Assembly: GCA_009775225.1 (NCBI GenBank)
Contig: VSPE01000044.1
Span: 1 to 18,631 of the forward strand
From: Muribaculaceae bacterium
GTDB lineage: Bacteria; Bacteroidota; Bacteroidia; Bacteroidales; Muribaculaceae
Direction: 5' to 3'
DNA: 18,631 nt
Shown here: positions 1 through 7,124 of the stretch, piece after piece
Layout: every line of letters starts with the position of its first letter
How positions within the stretch are numbered: position 1 is the stretch's first letter
Notes under the pieces: model-generated
Database searches by the model: none
Seen by the model: the letters and a program-made list of their open reading frames with translations, nothing else
What the model was told of the DNA's origin: nothing
Translations under genes and position numbers: made by a program

Positions 1-5
1 CCAAT

Positions 6-98
6 AGTAGGGACGCGCTTCTGCGCGTCCGCGAGTAAGATACTAATATTTAATTGATTAGTTTTGATTACGCGGACGCGCAGAAGCGCGTCCCTACT
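6..98. repeat. Composite inverted repeat (REP/MITE-like)
   Basis: Two perfectly complementary 28-bp arms (6-33 and 71-98) flank a 37-bp AT-rich spacer. Each arm contains its own hairpin, GGACGCGC-TTCT-GCGCGTCC in the left arm (11-30), so the whole can fold as one long cruciform or as two small hairpins. The arms are much more GC-rich than the spacer. No target-site duplication is evident in the immediate flanks. The element lies about 50 bp past the stop codon of the large secreted-protein gene, so it may also end or stabilise that transcript. The repeat structure is seen directly; the REP/MITE label is inferred from the nested palindrome and intergenic position. Confidence 0.85.
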
Positions 99-151
99 TG
101 TCGCTGAATTTTGACACACCCTCTTGCTTTTTTTGTGTTGTGCGGTTGACC

Positions 152-3100
152 TTACTTCACCATAACCTTTCGGGTCAGCGAATTGGCTTTCACCACATAT
201 ACGCCCGGTGCTACGGCCACCGAAGCGCTGCCCCTGCCGAGGTACAGCGCCGTGCCGTCGATAGCCGCAACCGATACCTGCATGTCATCAGGCCCGTTCA
301 CCAGTATGCGGCCCGCGCTTGTGCTTATGCTGACCGCGGACGCGCGGCCGTCGACGCCCGACATATCCGCGCTTGCCTCGTTCGACGGGGCCGACTGGCC
401 GAGGTCGTAGAGAACAGTCACCACATATTTGTGATATGTGCCGCTTACGTCCGAGTCGGTGTAGCTGTTTTCTTCCACAGGCTCGCTGTTGAGCTGCACG
501 CCGTCGCGGTACACATTGTAGCCCCTTATGGCTATCGAGCCGCCCTCGCCGTTAACCTCGTAGGAGAAGTCGTCGAGCATAAGGATGAAGGCGTCGGTAG
601 CGCACGAGCGCACTGCGAAGCGCTTGGCCCCCGCGGGCAGTAGGGCGGAGTAGCGGCGCCATTCTTGCGGAAGCGTCTGAGCTTCTTTAAGGAGTACGAA
701 ATCCTTGGGTTCGGTAGAGCCTTCCGAGTGGTAAATCTCGATTATCTCGGGAGTGCCTGCGTCGTAGCTGCGGGCATAGAAGCTTATGCTCTGCATGTGC
801 CCCGACAGCTCCGGCGATATGGCCCATTCGTCGCTCTGACCGTGGTCGGCCCGGTAGAACGATGCCAGGAACTTGGTGCCGGAATGTGTGTCGAAAGTGC
901 TGTTGAACTGCTCAGGCGAATTGTCGAATACGAAGAACGACATCAGCGTCTCGCCGTGTGCCAGCCCCGGCACATCTTTATTGTTTATGCCTCCGGCTGG
1001 CGAGCGGTCGCCGTCCACAAATACCCAGTCTTTATACAGCTTCGAGAAGCTTTCGCCGTCCTCGAAGTCGTCCGATACCACCCCGGGCAGAACCGATATG
1101 TCGGGGTCGCTCCAGTTAAGCTCTATACTCCCGTCGGCGCATGCCTTGGCCGAGAGGTCGCTTACGCGCGGCAGATGGCTCACGTCGGCCCATACAGTCA
1201 TTGTCTCCGATACATTATTGTCCGGCACCTCGTCAGCACCGTACACAATCACCGCGTGGTAGCTCACGCTTTCGGTGTCGAGAGCGTGCATCGTGCGAGT
1301 GAAGTTCACCGAGACACGGCTCTCTGCGGCCACTGGAATACCCGCTGTCGTGTCTACCTTCTTGCCGTCGGCATACAGCTCTACGATGTAGTCTGATATA
1401 TCTACGTAGCCGTTGTTCCACACGCTTACGCTCACGGTGTAGTCCTCGCCTGGTGTGCTCAGCTGAGGCGCCTCTATAGCGGCTGCAACAAGGTCGCGCA
1501 GCACAGGTGTGGCAATGTCTATGTTGTCTATCAGCGTGAGGGTGTAAGTGTGTATAATCGAAGTTATTCGCAACTGTATGGTCTTGCCGGCGTACGCCTT
1601 CAGGTCTACCGACACGCGGCCCCAGCAGTCGTTCTCGGCAATCTCGCCTACCGTCTTTTCGTACAGTCGGGCCCAGGAGCCACCTGCTTCGCGCACATCC
1701 ACGCACACGGTGTTTTTGCATTTGCCGTAGAGTGCGTCGAAGAGGCCGTAGGTGTAGAAGGTCAGCATCGGCTCGGAAATGCCTTCAAGCGATATCTTGC
1801 CGCTCGATATGGAAGCGCCGTCGTCGGTGTTCTGAGAGTAAATGGCTATGTAGCCATTGTCGCGGTCTTGCGAGGGGATGCCTTCAAGCGTACTGTCGGT
1901 ATATAAGCTCACCGAACACAGCGGACTCGTCACGGCCGACGCCCATATATAGTCGAGGGAGCCGTCAGAGGCCGTCTCGTGGAAGCCGCTGTAGGCTGTG
2001 CCCACAGGTATCATGTCGGCAGCCGTTACGGTGCTCGCGCCGGCGTCTGTAAAGGCAACCACACCTGCGCGGGCGAAATCCTGCAGCATTGCAGATGTAA
2101 GATATTTGAAGGTATAAGTAGTGCTCTTCAGCTCATTCTCCTTGATAACCCACGAAGTGCCGTCGGCGCCGGGCACGCAGATGCCGTAGCTTATGGCAGA
2201 GGCTTTTATCGGATTGCCGTTGCGGTCGGTATCTACGGCGTCCCATGTCAGACACACCTCGCCGGGAGTGTCGGTCTCGCGGATGCTCACGCCTGAGGGC
2301 GCTGCCGGTATGTCGTAGCCCACAAAGATGGTCACAGACTCGCGCGTGCCTGCGCCGTATGCGTTATAGGCCACAACCGAGTAGGTAGTCATCCCGGCCT
2401 GGTAAGGCATGTCAGTATAAATCAGTTCTTCGCCTGGCGTAGGAGAGGCGAACTCGCGTATCACTACATCGTTGCGTGCTATCTCTATGCGTGTTATGGC
2501 ACTGAGCGGCTCGCCCTTTTGGTCGGTGGTAGGCGCCTTGAAAGATATGTCGGCCTTGAGTGCGCCGTCGGGGTCGGGCACGGCTCGCAGTTCGCTCACG
2601 GCACCGGGGGTAATTGCTTCGGCGCCTGCCGAAATAGATATGTTGTTTACATAAAGATAGTACTTGAAGGGGTCGGAAATGCCGTGGAAGCCGAGATAGT
2701 AGGTGCTGCTCTCGGTGCATACAGTCTCGAACGAATAGCGCGTGTACGTCGTACTCGTTATCTCGGTGGCGGCCAGGCCGCTTATTGTCATCAGTTCTGG
2801 ATCAGCGCCCTTGCCGAGCATCACCTCGAGGCGCTCGTTCTCGCCCGACAGCCCTATCTTTGCCTCGAACTCGATGCGGTAGCAGTACCCTTCCTTGAGT
2901 TTGAAGCCCGGAGTTATCAGCCAGTCGTCCATGGCGTTGGTCCTGTCATATTCCACGCGTGCGCCAGAGCTTGTGCGGCTCCATGTCTTGCCGTCCTGGT
3001 TTGCGTCGATAACGGTATAGCCGTTGAAGCTTGTGGCCGAAGTGCCGAAGTCAACGCTGTAGGGGAGGGTAAGGGTGCCGAGTGTCACCGTGTTGCTCTT

Positions 3101-4684
3101 GGTGTAGCCTGAATAATGCCCGTCGAACTCAGCGCGTACCTCGTAGTAGTATGCCGACAGAGATGCAGGTTCGGACACCTCTTCGCTGAAGACGGGTGTC
3201 GTGATGCCCTCCGCGGCAATCGTGCCGTCGTCGCGGCGCACGCTGTACCTCACAGCTGTCGGGTCGATATATCCGCCGTCGGCCGAGCTTGTCACGGCAT
3301 CCCAGCTCAGATTTATCTTGCCGTCGGTATACAGGCACTTCACGGCGCTCGGTGCGGCCGGGGTGCCCTTGCCGATGAATACCGTGGTCTGAGTGGCCGG
3401 ACTGCGGCCGGCGCTGTTCGATGTCGTCACCGTAAACTCATATTCGCCGGCCTTATCCACCGTGATGTCGGCACTCACGTGCGCGCCGTATTCGGTGCTG
3501 CCGGTGGCGGCTACAATGTCGTTGCAGCGTACCTCGTAGCTTAGAGCTCCGCTTCCTGTTTCGCCCGAGTAGGTGGTGGAGGGGGAGTCGAAAGTCACCG
3601 TTCCGCTGAGCGAGCCGTTTTCGAAAATGGCTTGCAGATTACCCGCTTCGTCGGGGGCGTCGTCCTCAGCAGCCGGTGCCTGTACCGTGAGGCCCACCAC
3701 CTGCTCGCAGGTCGGGAAGTTGTACACGAGTGTCGCTGCGCCAGTAGTGGTGTCCACTTCATAGAGCGCGCCGGAGTTGTCGGGTGCGTTTACAGTCCAA
3801 AACATCCGGCCCGTGCGCGGGTCTATCGTTGCCGAAGACATATCCTGAGGGCAGCAGCCCGTCTCGCCTACAATCTCGTACGAGCCGTTCTGCTTGTTCA
3901 CCTTCAGAAGCTTGGAACCTGTGCACACTTCGTAGTTGCCGTCACGCTCAACCTCTTTGGCTATGGCGTAGAGCTGGCCCTCCCCGTCAATGGCCAGCGC
4001 GCATACATTCACGTCGAAGCCCCCTATTGCTGTGGACTGAATTTTGTAGGCGCCCACGTTCATGCTGCCGAGGTTGTAGCCCGACGCTTCTGAGTTCAGT
4101 GTGATTGCGTATATCGTCCCGCTTACAGGGTCGGTGGCCGCGTCTATCACAATCTCGGTGGGACTGTCGCCGTCAATCGAGTACTTTTGCGCGCCCGTAG
4201 CCGCATCCCACACTGTGTGCTTTATTACGAACATGCCCCACCAGTTCTCGAAACTCGAAGTATAGTAGAGTCCGTCTTTTTCGAAATTGCCGTAGTCTTC
4301 GAAGTTGCCCGGAACAAGTAGCCGGAATGTTTTGGCATCCGATGTCGGAACTGAGTAGATGCCGAAAGGCATCGATGATACACTCCAGGCGTTGGAGTAC
4401 AGCACATTGCCCTGAAGACCAGGTATGCGGCCCGGGCCTGCTTGTGCTGCCTTGGCGGGAGTTTTCTGTGTAACACGGTTCGACAATAGGGGTATGCGGA
4501 AGGTCGGCGCTTGCTTGCGCCCCGGCAATGTGAAGTGCGTGGAGGCTCTCTGCCCGGAGCGTGCCTGCACTGCCGGAGGCGTTCCTCCGCTCGCCTTCCG
4601 GGCCTTTTGTTCGGTGGCCGAAGCTGCGACGAGCGTGCTCACGGCGACACTTGCCGTGAGTAGTCGTTTCAGAAAATGCTTCAT
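152..4684 (-). CDS. Large secreted multidomain protein: propeller-like, FN3-like and MAM-like domains, sorting-tail-like C-terminus
   Basis: This encodes a 1510-residue exported protein. The start at 4684 was chosen because it puts a typical signal peptide first (KR near the N-terminus, hydrophobic stretch about 8-22); the ATG 18 codons upstream would bury it. After a basic low-complexity linker (about 25-85), residues 90-335 carry repeats such as LYAI, IYAI, LYEVD and MFWT, typical of beta-propeller folds. FN3-like modules follow around 345-440, 443-535, 695-790 and 795-890; two share the PAAPS...WDAV pattern. MAM-like (choice-of-anchor J) jelly-roll domains appear around 540-690, 895-1060 and 1200-1378, with DDW.I(T/S)P and DEWAISPEL motifs. 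A CARDB-like segment lies about 1063-1165. The last 60 residues (I..ILVNG...IDG..LY...PGVYVVK..., ending RKVMVK) resemble a type IX secretion sorting domain. It is probably surface-attached or released. The ligand is unknown; the domain calls are from pattern, without profile searches. Confidence 0.88.
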   Translation of the reverse strand: MKHFLKRLLTASVAVSTLVAASATEQKARKASGGTPPAVQARSGQRASTHFTLPGRKQAPTFRIPLLSNRVTQKTPAKAAQAGPGRIPGLQGNVLYSNAWSVSSMPFGIYSVPTSDAKTFRLLVPGNFEDYGNFEKDGLYYTSSFENWWGMFVIKHTVWDAATGAQKYSIDGDSPTEIVIDAATDPVSGTIYAITLNSEASGYNLGSMNVGAYKIQSTAIGGFDVNVCALAIDGEGQLYAIAKEVERDGNYEVCTGSKLLKVNKQNGSYEIVGETGCCPQDMSSATIDPRTGRMFWTVNAPDNSGALYEVDTTTGAATLVYNFPTCEQVVGLTVQAPAAEDDAPDEAGNLQAIFENGSLSGTVTFDSPSTTYSGETGSGALSYEVRCNDIVAATGSTEYGAHVSADITVDKAGEYEFTVTTSNSAGRSPATQTTVFIGKGTPAAPSAVKCLYTDGKINLSWDAVTSSADGGYIDPTAVRYSVRRDDGTIAAEGITTPVFSEEVSEPASLSAYYYEVRAEFDGHYSGYTKSNTVTLGTLTLPYSVDFGTSATSFNGYTVIDANQDGKTWSRTSSGARVEYDRTNAMDDWLITPGFKLKEGYCYRIEFEAKIGLSGENERLEVMLGKGADPELMTISGLAATEITSTTYTRYSFETVCTESSTYYLGFHGISDPFKYYLYVNNISISAGAEAITPGAVSELRAVPDPDGALKADISFKAPTTDQKGEPLSAITRIEIARNDVVIREFASPTPGEELIYTDMPYQAGMTTYSVVAYNAYGAGTRESVTIFVGYDIPAAPSGVSIRETDTPGEVCLTWDAVDTDRNGNPIKASAISYGICVPGADGTSWVIKENELKSTTYTFKYLTSAMLQDFARAGVVAFTDAGASTVTAADMIPVGTAYSGFHETASDGSLDYIWASAVTSPLCSVSLYTDSTLEGIPSQDRDNGYIAIYSQNTDDGASISSGKISLEGISEPMLTFYTYGLFDALYGKCKNTVCVDVREAGGSWARLYEKTVGEIAENDCWGRVSVDLKAYAGKTIQLRITSIIHTYTLTLIDNIDIATPVLRDLVAAAIEAPQLSTPGEDYTVSVSVWNNGYVDISDYIVELYADGKKVDTTAGIPVAAESRVSVNFTRTMHALDTESVSYHAVIVYGADEVPDNNVSETMTVWADVSHLPRVSDLSAKACADGSIELNWSDPDISVLPGVVSDDFEDGESFSKLYKDWVFVDGDRSPAGGINNKDVPGLAHGETLMSFFVFDNSPEQFNSTFDTHSGTKFLASFYRADHGQSDEWAISPELSGHMQSISFYARSYDAGTPEIIEIYHSEGSTEPKDFVLLKEAQTLPQEWRRYSALLPAGAKRFAVRSCATDAFILMLDDFSYEVNGEGGSIAIRGYNVYRDGVQLNSEPVEENSYTDSDVSGTYHKYVVTVLYDLGQSAPSNEASADMSGVDGRASAVSISTSAGRILVNGPDDMQVSVAAIDGTALYLGRGSASVAVAPGVYVVKANSLTRKVMVK

Positions 4685-4826
4685 AGTGTGATAATAGTTG
4701 GTCTCCTGATGTTTTTTATCGCATGTCCCGGAAACCATTTTGCAGGACTATGGACGCTTTGATGAGTAGTGGTGTTACATATATGCTGCAAAATCGTGCA
4801 GAAGGTCATGGTTTGCAGCTTTTCTG

Positions 4827-4858
4827 CAAAATTATGTCAAAATATACACACATCCAAA
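4827..4858 (-). promoter_or_regulatory. Bacteroidota-type promoter of the large secreted protein
   Basis: On the minus strand TTTG (4855-4858) is followed by exactly 20 bases and then TAATTTTG (4827-4834). This matches the Bacteroidota primary sigma consensus TTTG / TAnnTTTG with ideal spacing. Transcription would begin near 4820, giving a leader of about 135 nt before the ATG at 4684. An 8-bp inverted repeat, GCTGCAAA (4785-4792) with TTTGCAGC (4812-4819), lies at the very start of that leader. The intergenic stretch 4685-4992 otherwise holds only short hairpins (for example CCTGC-CGA-GCAGG near 4911) and no convincing gene. Confidence 0.75.
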
Positions 4859-4992
4859 TTTTTTTGATAGCCGCCGGGGCTAGCAAGACCGATAGCTCTT
4901 GTCTCAGCGTCCTGCCGAGCAGGCATCCGACCTGCGTATTGTTGTTTATTTCTCTGTGCCTCAGGTTTTAACCCGAAGTCGGTACAGCCTGT

Positions 4993-5439
4993 TCACATGG
5001 CCTTGCGGATAAAGCCTGGCCGCTCTGAGGCCGCGAGCATGGTTAGAGCCGATGCCATATTGCGCTCGTAGAGCTTGCCGTAGGTAGCGCTGAGCGCGGC
5101 ACGGCTCCCCGAGTAGGCCGTCGACATCACGGTGGCGGCCAGGGCAGCTTCGAGCAGGGGGCGTATCGACAGATAGTGTGAAGGCTCGTCGGGCAGCTCG
5201 AAGTCAACCGTGATAAGGCGGTCGGGTGTCTCGTCGCAAAGATTGGTGCTGCACACGTGCGGGCTGAGGCGGTACACCAGTTCGGCGGCGCAGTGGCGCA
5301 TGAGGCAAAGTAGTGCTTCTTTGTTGTCGCGCCCGAGTATCTCGGGGCGGGGCGATTTGTCGGTGAAGAAATCGAGGGCGCTAAAGGCGTAGATGTGTTC
5401 GAGTACGCGCTCGGTGTCTATGGCGATTGTGGTTTTCAT
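4993..5439 (-). CDS. Hypothetical protein, 148 aa
   Basis: I do not recognise this protein. It is soluble in character, with no signal peptide or membrane segment. The middle is leucine- and alanine-rich and probably helical (about 40-60 and 92-135), with a short beta-like stretch LITVDFELP at 75-83. Four cysteines (45, 50, 63, 68) are loosely spaced and do not form an obvious zinc motif. It starts 12 nt after the stop of the 141-residue gene upstream on the same strand and shares its opening MKT, so the two are almost certainly co-transcribed from the promoter near 5910. The neighbouring amidase suggests an accessory or phage-derived setting. That is context only, and no function is proposed. 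Confidence 0.7.
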   Translation of the reverse strand: MKTTIAIDTERVLEHIYAFSALDFFTDKSPRPEILGRDNKEALLCLMRHCAAELVYRLSPHVCSTNLCDETPDRLITVDFELPDEPSHYLSIRPLLEAALAATVMSTAYSGSRAALSATYGKLYERNMASALTMLAASERPGFIRKAM

Positions 5440-5451
5440 GGTCTTGATGGA

Positions 5452-5877
5452 TTACTGAATTGCGGAAAGCTTGTTGGTTAATGAATAGGTGATGTGGGGT
5501 CTCAGGAGCCGCTTGGCGGTGTCGGGCGAGATGTAGAAGCGGCTCGGGCGTTTGAAGGTCAGCACGAAAGTGAGAGCCTGGGCATGGTTCAGGCGACCGC
5601 GGCGTCGGCGGGTTTCGGTTACCTGCTCGGCCAGTTCCTGCCACATGGCGCGGAAGAGCGGGCTGCTTACTTCCGCCTCAAGGCCGCGACGCCCTATGCG
5701 GTGCAGTTTGGCGGAAACGGAATCGTAGTCAAGATAGTGGCAGAGCGGCTGGCGGGCGAGGGCACGCTCTATCACCGTATCGAGAGGTCGGATGGCTCCC
5801 GTGGCGCAGTCGTTGCGGAAGATGTCTATGCAGCAGCGCACAAAGTCTTCGTTTCGTAGTTGGATTAGAGTTTTCAT
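5452..5877 (-). CDS. Hypothetical protein, 141 aa, basic
   Basis: I do not recognise this protein. It has no signal peptide or membrane segment. The sequence is rich in arginine, with a RRRRGR run at about 90-95, and could contact nucleic acid, but no helix-turn-helix is convincing. The last third (TFVLTFKRPSRFYISP, about 103-118) looks like a beta segment followed by a basic helix. It is the first gene after a Bacteroidota-type promoter (5906-5937), with the 148-residue gene 12 nt downstream. It lies 93 nt past the stop of the DUF6808-like gene. The two small genes together look like a conserved accessory pair beside a cell-wall amidase; their role is unknown. Confidence 0.72.
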   Translation of the reverse strand: MKTLIQLRNEDFVRCCIDIFRNDCATGAIRPLDTVIERALARQPLCHYLDYDSVSAKLHRIGRRGLEAEVSSPLFRAMWQELAEQVTETRRRRGRLNHAQALTFVLTFKRPSRFYISPDTAKRLLRPHITYSLTNKLSAIQ

Positions 5878-5902
5878 TGCAGTAGTAGTTGTAGTTTTGA
5901 CA

Positions 5903-5949
5903 TTGCAAAATTACAACATGAATTTGCAAAAGTCAACATATTTTGCAAT
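5903..5949 (-). promoter_or_regulatory. Promoter with three TTGCAA boxes (candidate operator)
   Basis: On the minus strand TAATTTTG (5906-5913) matches the -7 consensus, and GTTG (5934-5937) lies 20 bases upstream at the -33 position. On the plus strand two imperfect direct repeats, TTGCAAAATTACAACAT (5903-5919) and TTGCAAAAGTCAACAT (5924-5939), start 21 bp apart, and a third TTGCAAT starts at 5943. The boxes cover both promoter elements on one helical face, as expected for a repressor or autoregulator site. The promoter fit and repeats are seen directly; the operator role is inference. Confidence 0.65.
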
Positions 5950-5970
5950 AAAAATTGATATTTCGCAATT

Positions 5971-6426
5971 CTAAAAACTCAAGAGGCTGACACTCACTCC
6001 TATGCCTATATAGGGCTGAAATCCCTTGGGGGTATAGCCGTAGCCGCCCTGCAGGCCTATGCTGAAACGCGGCTTGCGGGCAGTAGCTGTGGTATAGCTG
6101 TACCGCCTGTACACGCTGATGCTGTCGAGCGAAGCCCTGAACCCGCTCACGTATGCGCGGTAGTCTGCTCCCTCGTACACGCTTTGTGTGCGGGGTACTT
6201 CCACATACACGGTGTCGCGCGTCGTATGCTTTACAAGCCGTTCGGTAATAGTGTCGAGTACGGTGTGTGTCACAGCCACGGGGCGCTCCACACGCACGGT
6301 GTCGGTGCGGGTCAGCACTTGCACGCTTCCGGCGCGCACGTCGGGTGCCACGCTCATGCGACCGACCATAAATCCGGCGATGGCACCGGCTGTAAGTGCG
6401 GCTACAGTTTTGATATGCTGCGGCAT
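5971..6426 (-). CDS. DUF6808-like membrane-anchored envelope protein
   Basis: This 151-residue protein has one hydrophobic N-terminal segment (about 7-25, with small residues GAIAGFMVG) that should act as an uncleaved membrane anchor. A periplasmic stretch of short alternating segments follows, built around TDTVRVERPV, LDTITERLV and RDTVYVEVP, then an YRAYVSGFRASLDSI motif typical, as I recall, of DUF6808. The last 33 residues alternate glycine and hydrophobic residues, include GGYGYTPKG.QPYIGIGV, and end in phenylalanine, as outer-membrane beta strands do. Its start lies inside the end of the amidase gene (25-nt overlap, different frame), so translation is probably coupled. The family name is from memory of the motif; an envelope-bridging role is inference. 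Confidence 0.72.
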   Translation of the reverse strand: MPQHIKTVAALTAGAIAGFMVGRMSVAPDVRAGSVQVLTRTDTVRVERPVAVTHTVLDTITERLVKHTTRDTVYVEVPRTQSVYEGADYRAYVSGFRASLDSISVYRRYSYTTATARKPRFSIGLQGGYGYTPKGFQPYIGIGVSVSLLSF

Positions 6427-6989
6427 ATCACTTCGGTATGCAGCGACGCTATGGCATCGAAGCCCTTGGCGGAGGCAAGCAGTGCCACGTCATCGCGGTT
6501 ATCCTGGAACATATTCTCTGTCAGCACCGCAGGGCACACCGTGTCGCGGCATATCGCCAGACCCGCAGTCCAATATCCCTCGGGAGGTGTGCGGCGGTTG
6601 CCTGTCAGTCCGCGCCGCACGGCCTCCTTGGTCAGCTCGGAGGCAAATGTGCGCGATGCTGCCGACGCGTTGGGCGCCACAAACGCGCTCCAGCCCGACG
6701 CGTCGTGCCAGAGCGTCCCGTCGCCGGAGGCATTGTTGTGTATCGATACAAGCAAGGCTTTGCGCCTGCGGGCAATCTCGTTGGCGCGGCGCACACGCTC
6801 TTGCAGTGCTACATCGCCGTTTTCAGGCACAAGCAGGTGTGCCTCCACGCCGCGCTCCTCGAGGCGGTGTTTGAGTTCTGCCGCCATGCGGCGGCTCCAT
6901 GCCCATTCGCGGTGGGTGCCGTCGGGGCTGCATTTTCCGGGTGTATCGGCGCCGTGGCCGTTGTCAATAAGTACGATAGTCTTTTTCAT
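6402..6989 (-). CDS. N-acetylmuramoyl-L-alanine amidase (Amidase_3), no signal peptide
   Basis: This is a 195-residue zinc amidase that should cut the amide bond between N-acetylmuramic acid and the L-alanine of the peptide stem. The zinc ligands are visible: H12 in IDNGHG, E28 in HREWAW and H84 in VSIHNNA. E158 in LTENMF fits the catalytic glutamate. The protein is just the catalytic domain, and the first beta strand begins at residue 4, so there is no room for a signal peptide. It therefore differs from housekeeping AmiA/C-type amidases and resembles phage or prophage endolysins that need another export route. Its 3' end overlaps the DUF6808-like gene. A -7 box, TAACTTTG on the minus strand, lies at 7029-7036. 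Confidence 0.88.
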   Translation of the reverse strand: MKKTIVLIDNGHGADTPGKCSPDGTHREWAWSRRMAAELKHRLEERGVEAHLLVPENGDVALQERVRRANEIARRRKALLVSIHNNASGDGTLWHDASGWSAFVAPNASAASRTFASELTKEAVRRGLTGNRRTPPEGYWTAGLAICRDTVCPAVLTENMFQDNRDDVALLASAKGFDAIASLHTEVICRSISKL

Positions 6990-6990
6990 A

Positions 6991-7036
6991 GCTCAAAATT
7001 CATTAGGTGGGTGTTTGGAAATTTTGAGCAAAGTTA
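6991..7036 (-). promoter_or_regulatory. Amidase promoter region with palindrome
   Basis: TAACTTTG on the minus strand (7029-7036) is an exact -7 box about 40 nt before the amidase start; no good -33 box is visible. Directly downstream is a perfect 10-bp inverted repeat, GCTCAAAATT (6991-7000) and AATTTTGAGC (7020-7029). It runs from the -7 box almost to the ATG, so it covers the expected transcription start and leader. It could be a repressor site or, if transcribed in full, a leader hairpin. Confidence 0.5.
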
Positions 7037-7064
7037 CAGTCGTACACCGTCGCCCTGTCATTGC

Positions 7065-7085
7065 ATTTCCCGACGGTCGGGAAAT
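7065..7085. repeat. Perfect 21-bp palindrome
   Basis: Two 10-bp arms, ATTTCCCGAC and GTCGGGAAAT, flank a single central G. As RNA it would form an 8-bp stem with a five-base loop. It lies between the end of the ABC exporter gene (stop at 7125) and the amidase promoter, all reading minus. No run of T follows on either strand, so it is not a standard intrinsic terminator. It could be a protein-binding site or a 3'-end stabiliser for the exporter transcript. Confidence 0.55.
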
Positions 7086-7124
7086 ACTCCTCCCGGCATC
7101 ACTGCCGAGACGTGCCGTAATACC

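Noticed and set aside
4835..4858. Second -7 box TATATTTTG near 4838
   Set aside because: It has one T too many and lies only 8 bases from the TTTG; the box at 4827-4834 has ideal spacing.
4723..4971. Small plus-strand ORF of 82 codons in the gap upstream of the large secreted protein
   Set aside because: It lies across the minus-strand promoter and leader, has no promoter of its own and no recognisable sequence.
7065..7085. Intrinsic terminator for the ABC exporter operon
   Set aside because: The palindrome is perfect but no T-run follows on the minus strand, so it is listed as a repeat instead.
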